This document shows, one piece after another, positions 1 through 9,368 of a DNA stretch of 64,000 nucleotides. The stretch comes from Sulfitobacter sp. W027 (GTDB taxonomy: Bacteria; Pseudomonadota; Alphaproteobacteria; Rhodobacterales; Rhodobacteraceae). The stretch lies in NCBI RefSeq assembly GCF_025143985.1, contig NZ_CP083564.1, positions 683,501 to 747,500 on the forward strand, given 5' to 3'. The position numbers were made by a program, and so were the translations under genes. Below the pieces are notes generated by a model that had not been told where the DNA came from, did no database searches, and worked only from the letters and a program-made list of their open reading frames with translations. Numbering within the stretch: position 1 is the first letter of the stretch; each line of letters starts with the position of its first letter.

Positions 1-272
1 TCTCATCGGCCTATGTGGAGAAAAACCTTACTGTGCATCTGACCGATGGGCGCGATGTAGAGGCAGTCACCTATGTGATCGACGCGGCGCATGACCAATA
101 TTGCGGTGGGCTGCCGCTGGAAGAACAAGCACAGATCATTGCCCGCGCAGTGGGCGGACGCGGGCCGAATACCGAGTATTTGATCAACACCGCCGTGCAT
201 CTTTCTGAAGTGGGCTTGCATGACCCTGCGTTGGAGTGGTTGCATGATCGTGTAAGGGCTTTGGCCTCATAA
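1..272 (+). CDS. ChaC-like gamma-glutamylcyclotransferase, C-terminal part (5' end outside window)
   Basis: Frame 3 is open from the window edge to the TAA stop at 270-272, giving 89 residues. The segment with YVIDAAHDQYCGGLPLEEQA, then GRGPNTEYL and a final leucine-rich helix, matches the end of the ChaC family, which cleaves glutathione to 5-oxoproline and Cys-Gly in the cytoplasm. The catalytic Glu and the N-terminal beta barrel lie upstream of the window, so activity cannot be judged. It runs in the same direction as the following ExbB-like gene, 71 bases away. Confidence 0.72.
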   Translation, partial: SSAYVEKNLTVHLTDGRDVEAVTYVIDAAHDQYCGGLPLEEQAQIIARAVGGRGPNTEYLINTAVHLSEVGLHDPALEWLHDRVRALAS

Positions 273-343
273 AAACTTGGCAACTCCGCGCAGTTTCAGT
301 GTAAGCTGCGCCAAGAGCAGAATAGAGGGTCAGGAAAGGCCGC

Positions 344-1543
344 ATGGCACAGCCAGACCGCAAGGCAAAACCGCAGTTTTCACAACCGGTGCGTCAGATT
401 TCACTGATGCTGATCGTATTGGCATTGACCGGCGTAGGGGCATTTTTGGCCCTGCCCAGCGTGCTGCCGATCTTCGCCGCGAACCCATGGCTTAATGGGG
501 TCATCATCTTTGTTTTCGTCGTCGGTGTGCTGGCCTGTTTCTATCAGGTGACGCAGCTGATCGGCTCTGTCCGCTGGATCGAGGACTTCGCCGCTGACAA
601 TTCCGAACCCGATGCGCAGCCGCCGCAGCTTTTGGCCCCCTTGGCGTCACTTCTGCGCCAGCGTGGCGCGCGGATGCAGGTCAGCACGGCCTCAACCCGT
701 TCGATCCTCGATTCCGTTGCCTCGCGTATCGACGAAGTGCGCGAGATCACGCGCTACATCGTCAACATGCTGATTTTCCTCGGCCTTCTTGGCACCTTCT
801 ACGGGCTCGCCACGACCGTTCCGGCGGTGGTCGACACGATCCGCTCGCTCGCCCCCGGTGAGGGGGAGGCGGGCGTCGATGTCTTTGGCCGTTTGATGAC
901 CGGGCTTGAAGCGCAATTGGGCGGCATGGGCGTGGCTTTTGGCTCCTCGCTTCTGGGGCTTGCGGGCTCACTCGTCGTCGGGCTGTTGGAGCTTTTCGCG
1001 GGCCACGGGCAGAACCGGTTTTATCAAGAGCTGGAAGATTGGCTGAGTTCCATCACGCGGGTCGGTCTGACCTCCGGCGACGATGTGAGCGACCAGAACA
1101 TTATGGCCAGCGTGATGGATCAGATGGTCGAACAGATGGGCGAAATGCAGCAGATGTTCACCCAATCCGATATCAGCCGCGCCATGGTGGACGACAAGCT
1201 GGGCAAGCTTGCCGATGCCGTGGACCGGATGACCACGCGGATGGAACATGACACGACGACGAATACCGCGCTTGAACGCATGGCCGAGGGGCAGGATCGG
1301 TTGATTGGCGTGCTCGAAGAGCAGCTCACGGGCGAAGGGATCGACGCGGAAAGCCGGATGCGGCTACGCTCTATCGACGTGCAGATGCTGCGGATCTTGG
1401 AAGAAATCTCAGCCGGGCGGCAGGAGACTATGGCAGAGTTTCGCAAGGATATCTCCCTGTTGGCCAAGGCGCTTTCTGGGCAGCGCGCCCCTGAGGCACG
1501 TCGCCCGCGCGCAGGTGATGCCCCCGGTGGCGGGGACCAGTAA
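344..1543 (+). CDS. MotA/TolQ/ExbB-type proton channel family protein
   Basis: A 399-residue membrane protein. ATG at 344 follows AGGAAAGG. Two hydrophobic segments lie at about residues 20-40 and 48-70, and two more at about 142-160 (LIFLGLLGTFYGLATTV) and 190-218 (GGMGVAFGSSLLGLAGSLVV); the last two form the MotA/ExbB signature. The C-terminal 150 residues are polar and helical with methionine- and glutamine-rich heptads, probably a cytoplasmic coiled coil. The family forms pentameric inner-membrane ion channels that drive a MotB/ExbD-like partner. Its stop codon overlaps the start of the OmpA/MotB-like gene by one base, so the two are surely co-translated. No TonB, Tol or flagellar genes are nearby; the powered process is unknown. 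Confidence 0.8.
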   Translation: MAQPDRKAKPQFSQPVRQISLMLIVLALTGVGAFLALPSVLPIFAANPWLNGVIIFVFVVGVLACFYQVTQLIGSVRWIEDFAADNSEPDAQPPQLLAPLASLLRQRGARMQVSTASTRSILDSVASRIDEVREITRYIVNMLIFLGLLGTFYGLATTVPAVVDTIRSLAPGEGEAGVDVFGRLMTGLEAQLGGMGVAFGSSLLGLAGSLVVGLLELFAGHGQNRFYQELEDWLSSITRVGLTSGDDVSDQNIMASVMDQMVEQMGEMQQMFTQSDISRAMVDDKLGKLADAVDRMTTRMEHDTTTNTALERMAEGQDRLIGVLEEQLTGEGIDAESRMRLRSIDVQMLRILEEISAGRQETMAEFRKDISLLAKALSGQRAPEARRPRAGDAPGGGDQ

Positions 1544-3480
1544 TGGCACTTTCCCGGCGGACAGGTACGCGGTTTCAGGGCTCAATCTGGCCGGGGTTCG
1601 TTGATGCGATGACCGGGCTGTTGCTGGTTCTGATGTTCGTACTTACCATCTTTATGGTGGTGCAATTCGTCCTCACCGAACGCATCAGCGGCCAAGAAAG
1701 CGAGTTGAACGAACTGGCCGGAGAGGTCGCTGCCCTTGCCCAAGCGCTTGGGGTTGAGGAACGTACCACCGCACGGCTGGAAGCCCGGCTTGGCGCGCTG
1801 AATGCCTCATTAAACGACGCCCGCGATGAGGTGTCGCGCCAAGAGGCAGTGATCGCCGGGCTGACGACTGAGCGTGATGATCAAGATGCGGCCCTGCAAG
1901 CGGCAGAGGCCAAGATCACCGGGTTTGAGGCGCGGGTGGCGGCGCTTTTGGCGTCACAGGCCTCCGATCAGGCCCGCATCGGGACGCTGGAAGATCGCGA
2001 AACCGAGCTTTTGAACGAGCAGGAGGCGTTGAACCTCGCGCTCAGCACCGCGCGGGAGGAGATCGACGCGCAGGCAGAGACCGCCCGTTTGGCAGCCGCA
2101 CGGCGTGAGGCGCTGGACGCGTTGGTGGCCGATCTGCGCGCCGAGAACGCTGAAGCGGAGGCCGAGGTGGCCGCACTGAATGCCGAAGTGGCCAAAGCCG
2201 AGGACGCCCTCAGCGCAGAAGAGACCGCCCGTTTGGCCGAGGCCGCCGCGGCGCAGGCGCTGCGCGACCGGCTTGAGAATGCAGATGCGGAACTCACGGC
2301 CATGACCCTTTCATTAGAGGCGCAGCGCAAGAAGGCCGAAGACACGCTGACCCTTCTGGCCGCCGCCCGCGCGGCGCGGCGTGATCTTGATACAGAACTA
2401 GCGGCCGCGCTGCTGCGGATGCAGACCCTTGAGCAGAGCGGCAATGAGTTGGAAGCCGAACGTGCGGCTTTAAGCGCGCAATTAGAAACGGCAGAGGGCA
2501 CCGAGGGCGATCTGCGCAGACGTTTGGCGCAGGCAGAGGCGTCTGAGCAAGCCCTGAACACGAAGCTGGCCGAAGCGCTGACCCGCGTACAGACGCTTGA
2601 GGAACAAGGTGAGACGCTCAGCGGGGATCAGAAGAATTTGCGCGAACGGCTTGCGCAGGCGCTGGCGGCCAAGCTCGCTGCAGAGACATTGGCCGAGGAC
2701 AAGACCACCGCCGCCGAACGCCGCGCCGCACTTCTGGCGCAGGCCGAGCAGACTTTATCCGAGGAAAAAGCCATCAGCGCCGAGGCGCAGCGTCAGACAG
2801 AATTGCTGAACCAGCAAGTTGCGGAATTGCGCGCACAGCTGGGAAACCTGCAGGCTCTATTGGACGATGCCGTGGCGCGGGATGCCGCGAAATCGGTCGA
2901 ACTGCAATCGCTGGGGTCTGAGCTGAACACCGCGCTGGCAAGGGTCGCAGCGGAAGAGCGTCGCCGCGCCGAGTTGGAAGCGGCAGAGCGCAGGCGGCTG
3001 GAGGAGGAGAGTAAAGACTTGGCGCAATACCGGTCTGAGTTCTTTGGCCGCTTGCGCAACCTTCTGGGCAATCAAGAAGGGGTACGGATCGAGGGCGACC
3101 GCTTTGTGTTCTCTTCCGAAGTTCTTTTTGCACCCGGCAGCGCGGTGCTGAGCCAAGACGGGCAGGGCGAGATTGCCAAAGTGGCAGGCATTCTGCGCAG
3201 TGTGGTGAATGATATCCCAGCCGAAATTGATTGGGTCATCCGTGTCGATGGTCATACCGACAATCTGCCGCTTTCCGGCTTTGGCGAATTTGCCGACAAC
3301 TGGGAGTTAAGCCAAGCTCGGGCGCTGTCGGTCGTCAAATATATGGTCAACTTCCTTGGCATCGCGCCGGATCGTCTGGCGGCAAACGGGTTCGGGCAAT
3401 ATCAGCCCGTGGCCGAAGGCGATACCGAAGCCGCGCGCGCGCAGAACCGGCGGATCGAGCTGAAATTTACCGAGAAGTAA
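1543..3480 (+). CDS. MotB/OmpA-like peptidoglycan-binding protein with long coiled coil
   Basis: A 645-residue partner of the preceding channel gene (TAATG junction). A single transmembrane helix at about residues 16-45 contains Asp21 in WPGFVDAMTGL, placed as in the MotB ion-carrying Asp. Residues about 50-500 are an almost unbroken Ala/Glu/Leu heptad coiled coil. The C-terminus (about 505-645) is an OmpA/MotB domain with VDGHTDNLP, NWELSQARA and NRRIELKF, expected to bind peptidoglycan. MotB proteins are usually near 300 residues; the extra coil would span much of the periplasm. Function is inferred only as a stator-like or envelope-tethering complex. Confidence 0.8.
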   Translation: MALSRRTGTRFQGSIWPGFVDAMTGLLLVLMFVLTIFMVVQFVLTERISGQESELNELAGEVAALAQALGVEERTTARLEARLGALNASLNDARDEVSRQEAVIAGLTTERDDQDAALQAAEAKITGFEARVAALLASQASDQARIGTLEDRETELLNEQEALNLALSTAREEIDAQAETARLAAARREALDALVADLRAENAEAEAEVAALNAEVAKAEDALSAEETARLAEAAAAQALRDRLENADAELTAMTLSLEAQRKKAEDTLTLLAAARAARRDLDTELAAALLRMQTLEQSGNELEAERAALSAQLETAEGTEGDLRRRLAQAEASEQALNTKLAEALTRVQTLEEQGETLSGDQKNLRERLAQALAAKLAAETLAEDKTTAAERRAALLAQAEQTLSEEKAISAEAQRQTELLNQQVAELRAQLGNLQALLDDAVARDAAKSVELQSLGSELNTALARVAAEERRRAELEAAERRRLEEESKDLAQYRSEFFGRLRNLLGNQEGVRIEGDRFVFSSEVLFAPGSAVLSQDGQGEIAKVAGILRSVVNDIPAEIDWVIRVDGHTDNLPLSGFGEFADNWELSQARALSVVKYMVNFLGIAPDRLAANGFGQYQPVAEGDTEAARAQNRRIELKFTEK

Positions 3481-3496
3481 GCGGCCAAAGGCGGTG

Positions 3497-4450
3497 CTAT
3501 TGCACCGTCAACCTGCCGGTCTTTTCGTCGATCACACGCCCATCGCGCAACAGGGTGACCGTGCCGTCATAGCGCCCGGCGGGCCAAGCGGCAGAAGCGG
3601 CGCGTTTGCCGATGGCACGGAAAGATTGCGCCTGCGGTTTTTCCAGCTGCACGTCTTTCTCGATTACGGTGCCGTTTGGCCCTGCGAGGCTAAGCCGCAG
3701 CACGTCGTTTTTTTGGGTGCCGTAGCTGTAGCCGTAAATGACCAAGGCGGGGGCATTTGTCGGCAGCGTACCACGATTGGCATTTCCTGCCTTGATATCT
3801 GCATAGGTCGGAACGTGGTCTGCAAACCCGAGCGTGATCAACCCGCCGGGGCGGTAGGGCGGGGTGTCTTGCCAGAGGGTTTTGGACGGTTCCACGTCAC
3901 AACTGCTGCCTTCGGGATCGAAAGGGTCGACCGGTTCGCCATTGTGGCGCAGGGAGAGGTGGAGATGGGGAAAGGCGGCTTTGCCAGATTGTCCGACCAG
4001 ACCGATCGCATCGCCAACGGCGATCTCTTGTCCTTCGACAACGCTAAGAGACCCACGTTTGAGGTGGCAGTATTGCGTTTCCCACCCCGCGCCGAGGTCG
4101 ATCACCACGCCGTTGCCGCACTCGCGCCCTTGGACCTGGGCCAACGGTGCGCCGTCTTGCATACCGTCACGCAGACCTTTGACCACGCCAGGTGCCGCTG
4201 CGCGGACCGTGACGCCAGCCGCCATCGCCGCAAGATCGGGAAGGGCGAAATCCGTGCCCTTGTGACCGCCATAAGTCAGCCCCGAGCAACGATAGTCTTG
4301 CGCGGCGGCACTCGGGTCTCGGTCCATATATTGCTGGATGTGGCAGTCCTGCCCAAGGGTGCAATCCAGCGGAAAGGCCAGCTGCAAATCCTCCGCCAGC
4401 GCAGGGCTGGCGGAGGAAAGGATCAGGGCCAAGGCGGCCCTGACACTCAT
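3497..4450 (-). CDS. M23 (LytM) family metallopeptidase, secreted
   Basis: A 317-residue protein with a signal peptide (residues 1-20, ending ASPALA|ED). The LytM zinc site is complete: His63 and Asp67 in GHKGTDFAL, His129 in YCHLKRG, and His162/His164 in HLHLSL. The domain is followed by a C-terminal beta-rich region of about 130 residues. Such enzymes cut peptidoglycan cross-links or act as regulators of amidases in the periplasm. The ATG overlaps the clpA stop by four bases (ATGA), so it is co-transcribed with clpA. It lies tail-to-tail with the OmpA-like gene. Substrate is not predictable from sequence. Confidence 0.85.
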   Translation of the reverse strand: MSVRAALALILSSASPALAEDLQLAFPLDCTLGQDCHIQQYMDRDPSAAAQDYRCSGLTYGGHKGTDFALPDLAAMAAGVTVRAAAPGVVKGLRDGMQDGAPLAQVQGRECGNGVVIDLGAGWETQYCHLKRGSLSVVEGQEIAVGDAIGLVGQSGKAAFPHLHLSLRHNGEPVDPFDPEGSSCDVEPSKTLWQDTPPYRPGGLITLGFADHVPTYADIKAGNANRGTLPTNAPALVIYGYSYGTQKNDVLRLSLAGPNGTVIEKDVQLEKPQAQSFRAIGKRAASAAWPAGRYDGTVTLLRDGRVIDEKTGRLTVQ

Positions 4451-6768
4451 TCTGCTGTCAGCAGCGGTGGCCGGTCACCGGAAAGGCGCTTGTTCTCGCT
4501 GCTCAAGACCTTGAGCGTCAGTGCCTCGTCCTTCACGCCCACTTTGACGACCCCACCTTTGGCCAGCCTGCCAAAGAGCAGTTCTTCGGCGAGCGGCTTT
4601 TTGATGTGCTCTTGGATCACGCGGCCCAAGGGGCGTGCGCCCATCTTGTCGTCATAGCCCTTATCGGCAAGCCATTCGGCGGCTTTCTTGCTCAGCTCGA
4701 TGGTCACGTTACGGTCCATCAGCTGCGCTTCGAGTTGCAGCACGAACTTTTCGACCACCCGCAGGATTACCGATTTCGGCAGCGGCGCGAAGCTGATGAC
4801 AGCGTCGAGACGGTTGCGGAACTCCGGCGTGAAGGTCCGCTCAATCGCGGCGGTGTCTTCGCCAGTGCGCCGCTCGCGGCCAAAGCCCACGGCCTCTTTC
4901 GCCTGCTCGGAGGCGCCGGCGTTGGAGGTCATGATCAGCACCACATTGCGGAAATCCACCGTCCGACCGTTGTGGTCGGTCAGCTTACCGTGGTCCATCA
5001 CCTGCAACAGGATATTATAGACGTCAGGGTGCGCTTTCTCCATCTCGTCGAGCAGTAGCACGCAGTGCGGATGCTGGTCGACGCCGTCGGTCAACATGCC
5101 ACCTTGGTCAAAACCGACATAGCCCGGAGGCGCGCCGATCAGGCGGGAAACGGCGTGTTTCTCCATATACTCCGACATGTCGAAGCGCAGCAGTTCCACA
5201 CCCAAGGTATCCGCCAATTGCTTGGCGACCTCGGTTTTACCCACACCGGTTGGACCCGCGAACAGGTAGTTACCGATAGGCTTGTCCGGTTCGCGCAGGC
5301 CCGCGCGGGACAGTTTGATCGCGGAAGACAGCGCCACGATGGCGTCGTCCTGACCGAAGACCACCCGCTTGAGCGAGTTTTCCAGATCCTTCAGCACCAC
5401 CACGTCGTCTTTCGACACGTTCTTCGGCGGGATGCGGGCGATCTTGGCGACCACGGCCTCGACTTCCTTGGTGCCGATGGTCTTGCGGCGCTTGGAGGCA
5501 GCCACGAGATGCTGAGCGGCACCGGCTTCGTCGATCACGTCGATGGCTGAGTCAGGCAGCTTGCGATCGTTAATGTAGCGATGTGCCAGTTCGACGGAGG
5601 TCTTAATCGCATCCGAGGTGTATTTGACGCTGTGGTGCTCTTCGAAATAGGGCTTGAGGCCTTTAAGGATCTTGGTGGCGTCTTCAACCGAAGGCTCGCT
5701 GACGTCGATCTTCTGGAACCGGCGGGAGAGCGCGCGGTCTTTCTCGAAGTGCTGGCGGAACTCCTTATAGGTGGTGGAGCCCATGGTGCGCAGTTTGCCG
5801 CCCTGAAGCGCAGGCTTCAGCAGGTTAGAGGCGTCCATCGCGCCGCCTGAGGTGGCGCCTGCACCAATCACGGTGTGGATCTCATCAATGAAGAGCACCG
5901 CGTCCTTGTGTTCTTCGAGCTCCGTCACGACGGCTTTCAGACGCTCCTCAAAGTCACCGCGATAGCGGGTGCCTGCAAGCAGAGCGCCCATGTCGAGCGA
6001 GTAGATCGTCGTTTTGGACAGAACCTCTGGGGTTTCCCCAGCAACGATCTTGCGCGCCAGACCCTCTGCGATTGCGGTTTTACCAACGCCTGGATCACCC
6101 ACCAGCAGCGGGTTGTTCTTGCGCCGACGGCAGAGCACCTGAATGCAACGCTCAACCTCGCTCTCGCGACCGATCAGCGGGTCGATGTCGCCTTCGCGGG
6201 ATTTGGCGTTCAGGTCCACGCAGTATTTCGCCAGCGCGGATTCCTTCTTGTCGCCTTCGGTGACCCCTTGTGGTTCTTCCTCATGCTCTGGCGCGCCTGC
6301 GACGGGGCGGGATTCACCATATGCGGGGTCTTTGGCAACCCCATGGGCGATGAAGTTCACCGCATCATAGCGGGTCATGTCCTGCTCTTGCAGGAAATAG
6401 GCGGCGTTGCTCTCACGCTCGGCAAAGATCGCAACGAGCACGTTCGCGCCCGTCACCTCGGTCCGGCCAGAGGATTGCACGTGGATCGCGGCGCGCTGAA
6501 TCACGCGCTGGAATGCTGCTGTTGGCACCGCTTCGGAGCCGTCGATGTCGGTGATCAGGTTGCTCAGATCATCGTCGACGAACTCAACCAGCGTATCGCG
6601 CAGGTCAGAGACATCAACGGAACAGGCTTTCATGACCTGCACGGCGTCGGGTTCGTCGAGCAAGGCCAGCAACAAATGTTCGAGCGTTGCAAATTCGTGG
6701 CGGCGGGCATTCGCCAGCGCGAGCGCCGCGTGGATTGCCTGCTCAAGTGTAGTCGAGAATGAAGGCAC
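4447..6768 (-). CDS. clpA: ATP-dependent Clp protease ATP-binding subunit ClpA
   Basis: A 773-residue AAA+ unfoldase. An N-terminal double Clp repeat (residues 1-145) precedes two ATPase modules: Walker [14 protein letters not shown] near residue 224 with DEIH following, and Walker [14 protein letters not shown] near 505 with [12 protein letters not shown]. An IGF-type ClpP-docking loop is represented by AVGFG near residue 625. With ClpP it degrades N-degron and SsrA-tagged proteins. The start is GTG at 6768 behind GGAG (aaaaGGAGcacgcccGTG); the next residues [15 protein letters not shown] fit the family N-terminus. The adaptor gene clpS, often next to clpA, is not here. Confidence 0.95.
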   Translation of the reverse strand: MPSFSTTLEQAIHAALALANARRHEFATLEHLLLALLDEPDAVQVMKACSVDVSDLRDTLVEFVDDDLSNLITDIDGSEAVPTAAFQRVIQRAAIHVQSSGRTEVTGANVLVAIFAERESNAAYFLQEQDMTRYDAVNFIAHGVAKDPAYGESRPVAGAPEHEEEPQGVTEGDKKESALAKYCVDLNAKSREGDIDPLIGRESEVERCIQVLCRRRKNNPLLVGDPGVGKTAIAEGLARKIVAGETPEVLSKTTIYSLDMGALLAGTRYRGDFEERLKAVVTELEEHKDAVLFIDEIHTVIGAGATSGGAMDASNLLKPALQGGKLRTMGSTTYKEFRQHFEKDRALSRRFQKIDVSEPSVEDATKILKGLKPYFEEHHSVKYTSDAIKTSVELAHRYINDRKLPDSAIDVIDEAGAAQHLVAASKRRKTIGTKEVEAVVAKIARIPPKNVSKDDVVVLKDLENSLKRVVFGQDDAIVALSSAIKLSRAGLREPDKPIGNYLFAGPTGVGKTEVAKQLADTLGVELLRFDMSEYMEKHAVSRLIGAPPGYVGFDQGGMLTDGVDQHPHCVLLLDEMEKAHPDVYNILLQVMDHGKLTDHNGRTVDFRNVVLIMTSNAGASEQAKEAVGFGRERRTGEDTAAIERTFTPEFRNRLDAVISFAPLPKSVILRVVEKFVLQLEAQLMDRNVTIELSKKAAEWLADKGYDDKMGARPLGRVIQEHIKKPLAEELLFGRLAKGGVVKVGVKDEALTLKVLSSENKRLSGDRPPLLTAE

Positions 6769-6943
6769 GGGCGTGCTCCTTTTCGATCGGGGTCGGTGAG
6801 GTGCTGAGGTGTCTCAGAGCCCGGTCCGACCATGGCCTCATAGTATTAGAGTTTGGTTGATCATCGCCCATCTTCAAGAAGATTCTGGTCCGAATCGGTC
6901 ACATTTCGCGTGACCGGGGACTTTGAGCCATGATTGCAGGCAA

Positions 6944-7711
6944 TCAGAACTGGTCTTTTCGCTTGCGGATTTCAGTGAACACTTCCGTGTCGGTGGCGTC
7001 TGGCATCCCCAGAGTGGCGCGGATGGCGGGATCGCCCGGGCGCAGGAAGGGATTGGTTTCTAGTTCCAGTGAAAGTGGCGAGGGGACGGTCGGCTGCCCC
7101 TTGGCGCGGGCGCTGTCGATGTCCTTGGCCCTTGATATAAGCGCCGGGTTCTGTGGATCAACGGTTAGCGCGAATTTTGCGTTGGCGGCGGTGTATTCAT
7201 GGCCCGAGCAGATGGTTGTATCAGCGGGCAGTGCGGCCAGCTTTTGCAAACTTTCCCACATCTGTCCGGGCGTGCCTTCGAACAGACGCCCGCAGCCAAG
7301 CGCCATCAGGCTGTCAGCGGTGAATGCCACTTTGGCTTTTGGCACGTGAAAGGCGATATGACCCACGGTGTGGCCAGATACGTCGAGCACTTGGGCTGTC
7401 AGCGCGCCCAATTCAATTCTGTCGCCGTCCACCACTTCGCGGTCAAGCGGGGGGAGGCGGTGGGCATCGGCCTTGGCGCCAATCACCTGCGCGGGGAAGC
7501 GGGGCAGCACTTCGGCAAGCCCTTGGACGTGGTCGGGATGGTGGTGGGTCAGCCAGACTTGGCTCAGCGTCCAGCCACGGCGATCAAGCTCTGCCATAAT
7601 CGGGGCAGCTTCGGGTACATCGACCAGCGCCACGGCGCCGCTGTCATGGTCGCGCAGCAGGAAGGCGTAATTGTCTGACAGACATGGAATCGTGACCAGA
7701 TCAAAGGCCAT
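6944..7711 (-). CDS. gloB: Hydroxyacylglutathione hydrolase (glyoxalase II)
   Basis: A 255-residue metallo-beta-lactamase fold enzyme of normal family length. The metal motif THHHPDHVQG is at residues 55-64, and later ligands appear in DVSGHTVGH and CSGHEYT. The C-terminal NPFLRPGDP helix region is the glyoxalase II substrate-binding domain. It hydrolyses S-lactoylglutathione to D-lactate and glutathione, finishing methylglyoxal detoxification in the cytoplasm. It is divergent from the methyltransferase gene at 7775, with a 63-base shared promoter region, and 175 bases upstream of clpA on the same strand. Confidence 0.94.
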   Translation of the reverse strand: MAFDLVTIPCLSDNYAFLLRDHDSGAVALVDVPEAAPIMAELDRRGWTLSQVWLTHHHPDHVQGLAEVLPRFPAQVIGAKADAHRLPPLDREVVDGDRIELGALTAQVLDVSGHTVGHIAFHVPKAKVAFTADSLMALGCGRLFEGTPGQMWESLQKLAALPADTTICSGHEYTAANAKFALTVDPQNPALISRAKDIDSARAKGQPTVPSPLSLELETNPFLRPGDPAIRATLGMPDATDTEVFTEIRKRKDQF

Positions 7712-7774
7712 GGCGTCTTACCTCGCTGTGTTGTTATGGTCGGGCAAGAGTGACACTCACCAAGGCGGGCTGCA

Positions 7775-8521
7775 ATGCATCTTGATGTACAGGATCTGCG
7801 CAATTTCTATTATCGCAGCGCGTTGGGACGTGCGGCGCAGAAATCCTTACGGGGGCGCTTGTTGGAGCTTTGGCCCGAGGCGAAGGGTCAGACTGTCGTT
7901 GGCTTTGGCTTTGCCGCACCCCTGCTGCGGCCCTATCTGGCCGATGCCCGGCGCGTGATGGTGCTGATGCCCGGCCCGCAGGGCGTGATGCCTTGGCCTG
8001 CGGGGATGCCCAACACCTCGGTCCTGACCGAAGAGACGCTTTGGCCGGTAGAGACGGGGGCGGTGGATAAGCTGGTGTTGATGCATGGGCTTGAGACCTC
8101 GGAACGGCCCAGTGAACTGCTGGACGAATGCTGGCGGGTGTTGGGGCCGGGGGGGAAGGCGCTGTTCATCGTGCCGAACCGCGCGGGCATGTGGGCACGG
8201 CGGGACCGCACGCCATTCGGCTATGGGCGGCCCTATTCGCCGGGGCAGTTGGAAACGCAGCTGCGCAAGCATCAATTCCTGCCTGAGCGTCACCTTGGTG
8301 CGTTGTTTCAATTCCCCTCACAGCAGCGAATCTGGATGAAATCTGCGCCTTTGTTCGAAAAAATCGGTCGCCAGATGCCAACGATGATGGGCGGTGGTGC
8401 GATCTTGGTCGAGGCGACAAAGCTCGTTTACCCGCCGCGGGGCCGCCCACAGCGCAGCACCGCCCGGCGCGCCATCGGGGTGTTGGAGGGGATCGCTGAG
8501 CCGCAGGCCAAACCGGTCTGA
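7775..8521 (+). CDS. Class I SAM-dependent methyltransferase domain protein
   Basis: A 248-residue protein. The SAM-binding region is divergent: [12 protein letters not shown] (about residues 39-50) stands for motif I, and [22 protein letters not shown] (split here by function: helix then the LGPGGKALF motif) around residues 109-132 is typical of Methyltransf_11 proteins. The C-terminus is basic and Pro/Arg rich (about 210-235). It is divergently transcribed from gloB, an arrangement that suggests a shared promoter region. The substrate is not known; no catalytic assignment is made. Confidence 0.75.
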   Translation: MHLDVQDLRNFYYRSALGRAAQKSLRGRLLELWPEAKGQTVVGFGFAAPLLRPYLADARRVMVLMPGPQGVMPWPAGMPNTSVLTEETLWPVETGAVDKLVLMHGLETSERPSELLDECWRVLGPGGKALFIVPNRAGMWARRDRTPFGYGRPYSPGQLETQLRKHQFLPERHLGALFQFPSQQRIWMKSAPLFEKIGRQMPTMMGGGAILVEATKLVYPPRGRPQRSTARRAIGVLEGIAEPQAKPV

Positions 8522-8807
8522 GCCTTGCAGGCTTGAAGCAAGCGCCGCTTGGTCCAGAGGATTCGCCCTCAGTGCACGCCCTTGGCCATAAAGACCGCAT
8601 TTTTCTGCGGCAAAGGGCCGCGTCGGGCCATAGCCCTTGCAATATTGCAGCGCCCCGGGACATTACCTGCCTATACTGTGTTGCCGGGCGTGAACCTGTC
8701 TGCTACATCGCCCCTGATTTAGACGTCTTGGGTAACTTCAAGCCGCGCCAACTGCTGGTGACGCGACATCTTCGCATATCCGGCGCTTATTGAACGAGAG
8801 GATGGAC
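8522..8807 (+). promoter_or_regulatory. Upstream region of the ATP synthase F1 operon
   Basis: This 286-base gap holds no convincing gene. It must contain the atpHAGDC promoter because all genes downstream are tightly spaced. TATACT at 8672-8677 is the best -10-like hexamer, but no good -35 stands 16-18 bases before it, so the exact promoter is unresolved. GAGAGG at 8796-8801 is the ribosome binding site that favours GTG 8808 as the atpH start. Confidence 0.35.
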
Positions 8808-9368
8808 GTGTCCGAACCTGCTTCCATTTCCACCGGCATCGCGGAACGTTATGCGACAGCCGTGTATGATCTGGCCCGCGAGGCCAATCAGGTCGATGCC
8901 ATCGAGGGCGATCTTACCGCGCTTGAAGCGGCCTTGACCGACAGCGATGACTTTCAGCGCCTGATCACTTCGCCGCTTTATACGCGCGAACAGCAGGCGC
9001 AGGCGATCAAAGTGCTGGCCGACAAAATGGGCCTGACCAAGACCATGGCGAGCACGCTGGCGCTGATGGCGCAAAAGCGTCGTCTGTTTGTGCTGCCCGC
9101 GCTGGTCAAAGCGCTGCGCGAAACAATTGCCGAAGCCAAGGGCGAGATCACCGCAGACGTCACCTCGGCCAAGGCGCTGACCAAGACGCAGTCGGACAAG
9201 CTGACCAAGTCGCTCAACGCCTCCACCGGCAAAAAAGTATCACTTCATGCGACCGTTGATGAAAGCCTCATCGGCGGTCTTGTTGTCAAAGTGGGCTCGA
9301 AAATGATCGATACGTCGATCCGTTCCAAGCTCAATTCCCTCCAGAATGTAATGAAAGAGGTCGGATAA
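8808..9368 (+). CDS. atpH: ATP synthase F1 subunit delta
   Basis: 186 residues from GTG 8808. This start is preferred over ATG 8802 because GAGAGG (8796-8801) sits six bases before GTG but touches ATG, and the resulting N-terminus SEPASISTGIAERYATAVYD fits the family. The OSCP/delta fold is recognisable from RYATAVYDLA, LYTREQQAQAIKVL and the C-terminal DESLIGGLVVKVGSKMID motif. The subunit connects the F1 head to the peripheral stalk of F0. It is the first gene of atpHAGDC; the stop is directly followed by atpA ATG. F0 genes are not in this window, as usual for this family of bacteria. Confidence 0.95.
   Translation: MSEPASISTGIAERYATAVYDLAREANQVDAIEGDLTALEAALTDSDDFQRLITSPLYTREQQAQAIKVLADKMGLTKTMASTLALMAQKRRLFVLPALVKALRETIAEAKGEITADVTSAKALTKTQSDKLTKSLNASTGKKVSLHATVDESLIGGLVVKVGSKMIDTSIRSKLNSLQNVMKEVG

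Noticed and set aside
344..3480. Zorya defence system (ZorA/ZorB)
   Set aside because: Only the two membrane parts resemble it; no ZorC, ZorD or ZorE nuclease/helicase genes are adjacent, and the coiled coil is in the wrong partner.
3494..4657. 387-codon plus-strand frame over the M23 peptidase gene
   Set aside because: The minus-strand gene has a full zinc site and signal peptide; the plus frame has no recognisable domain.
5875..6762. 295-codon plus-strand frame inside clpA
   Set aside because: Shadow of clpA; no ribosome site or motif.
8533..8793. 86-codon ORF upstream of atpH
   Set aside because: It occupies the region that must hold the operon promoter and has no coding character.
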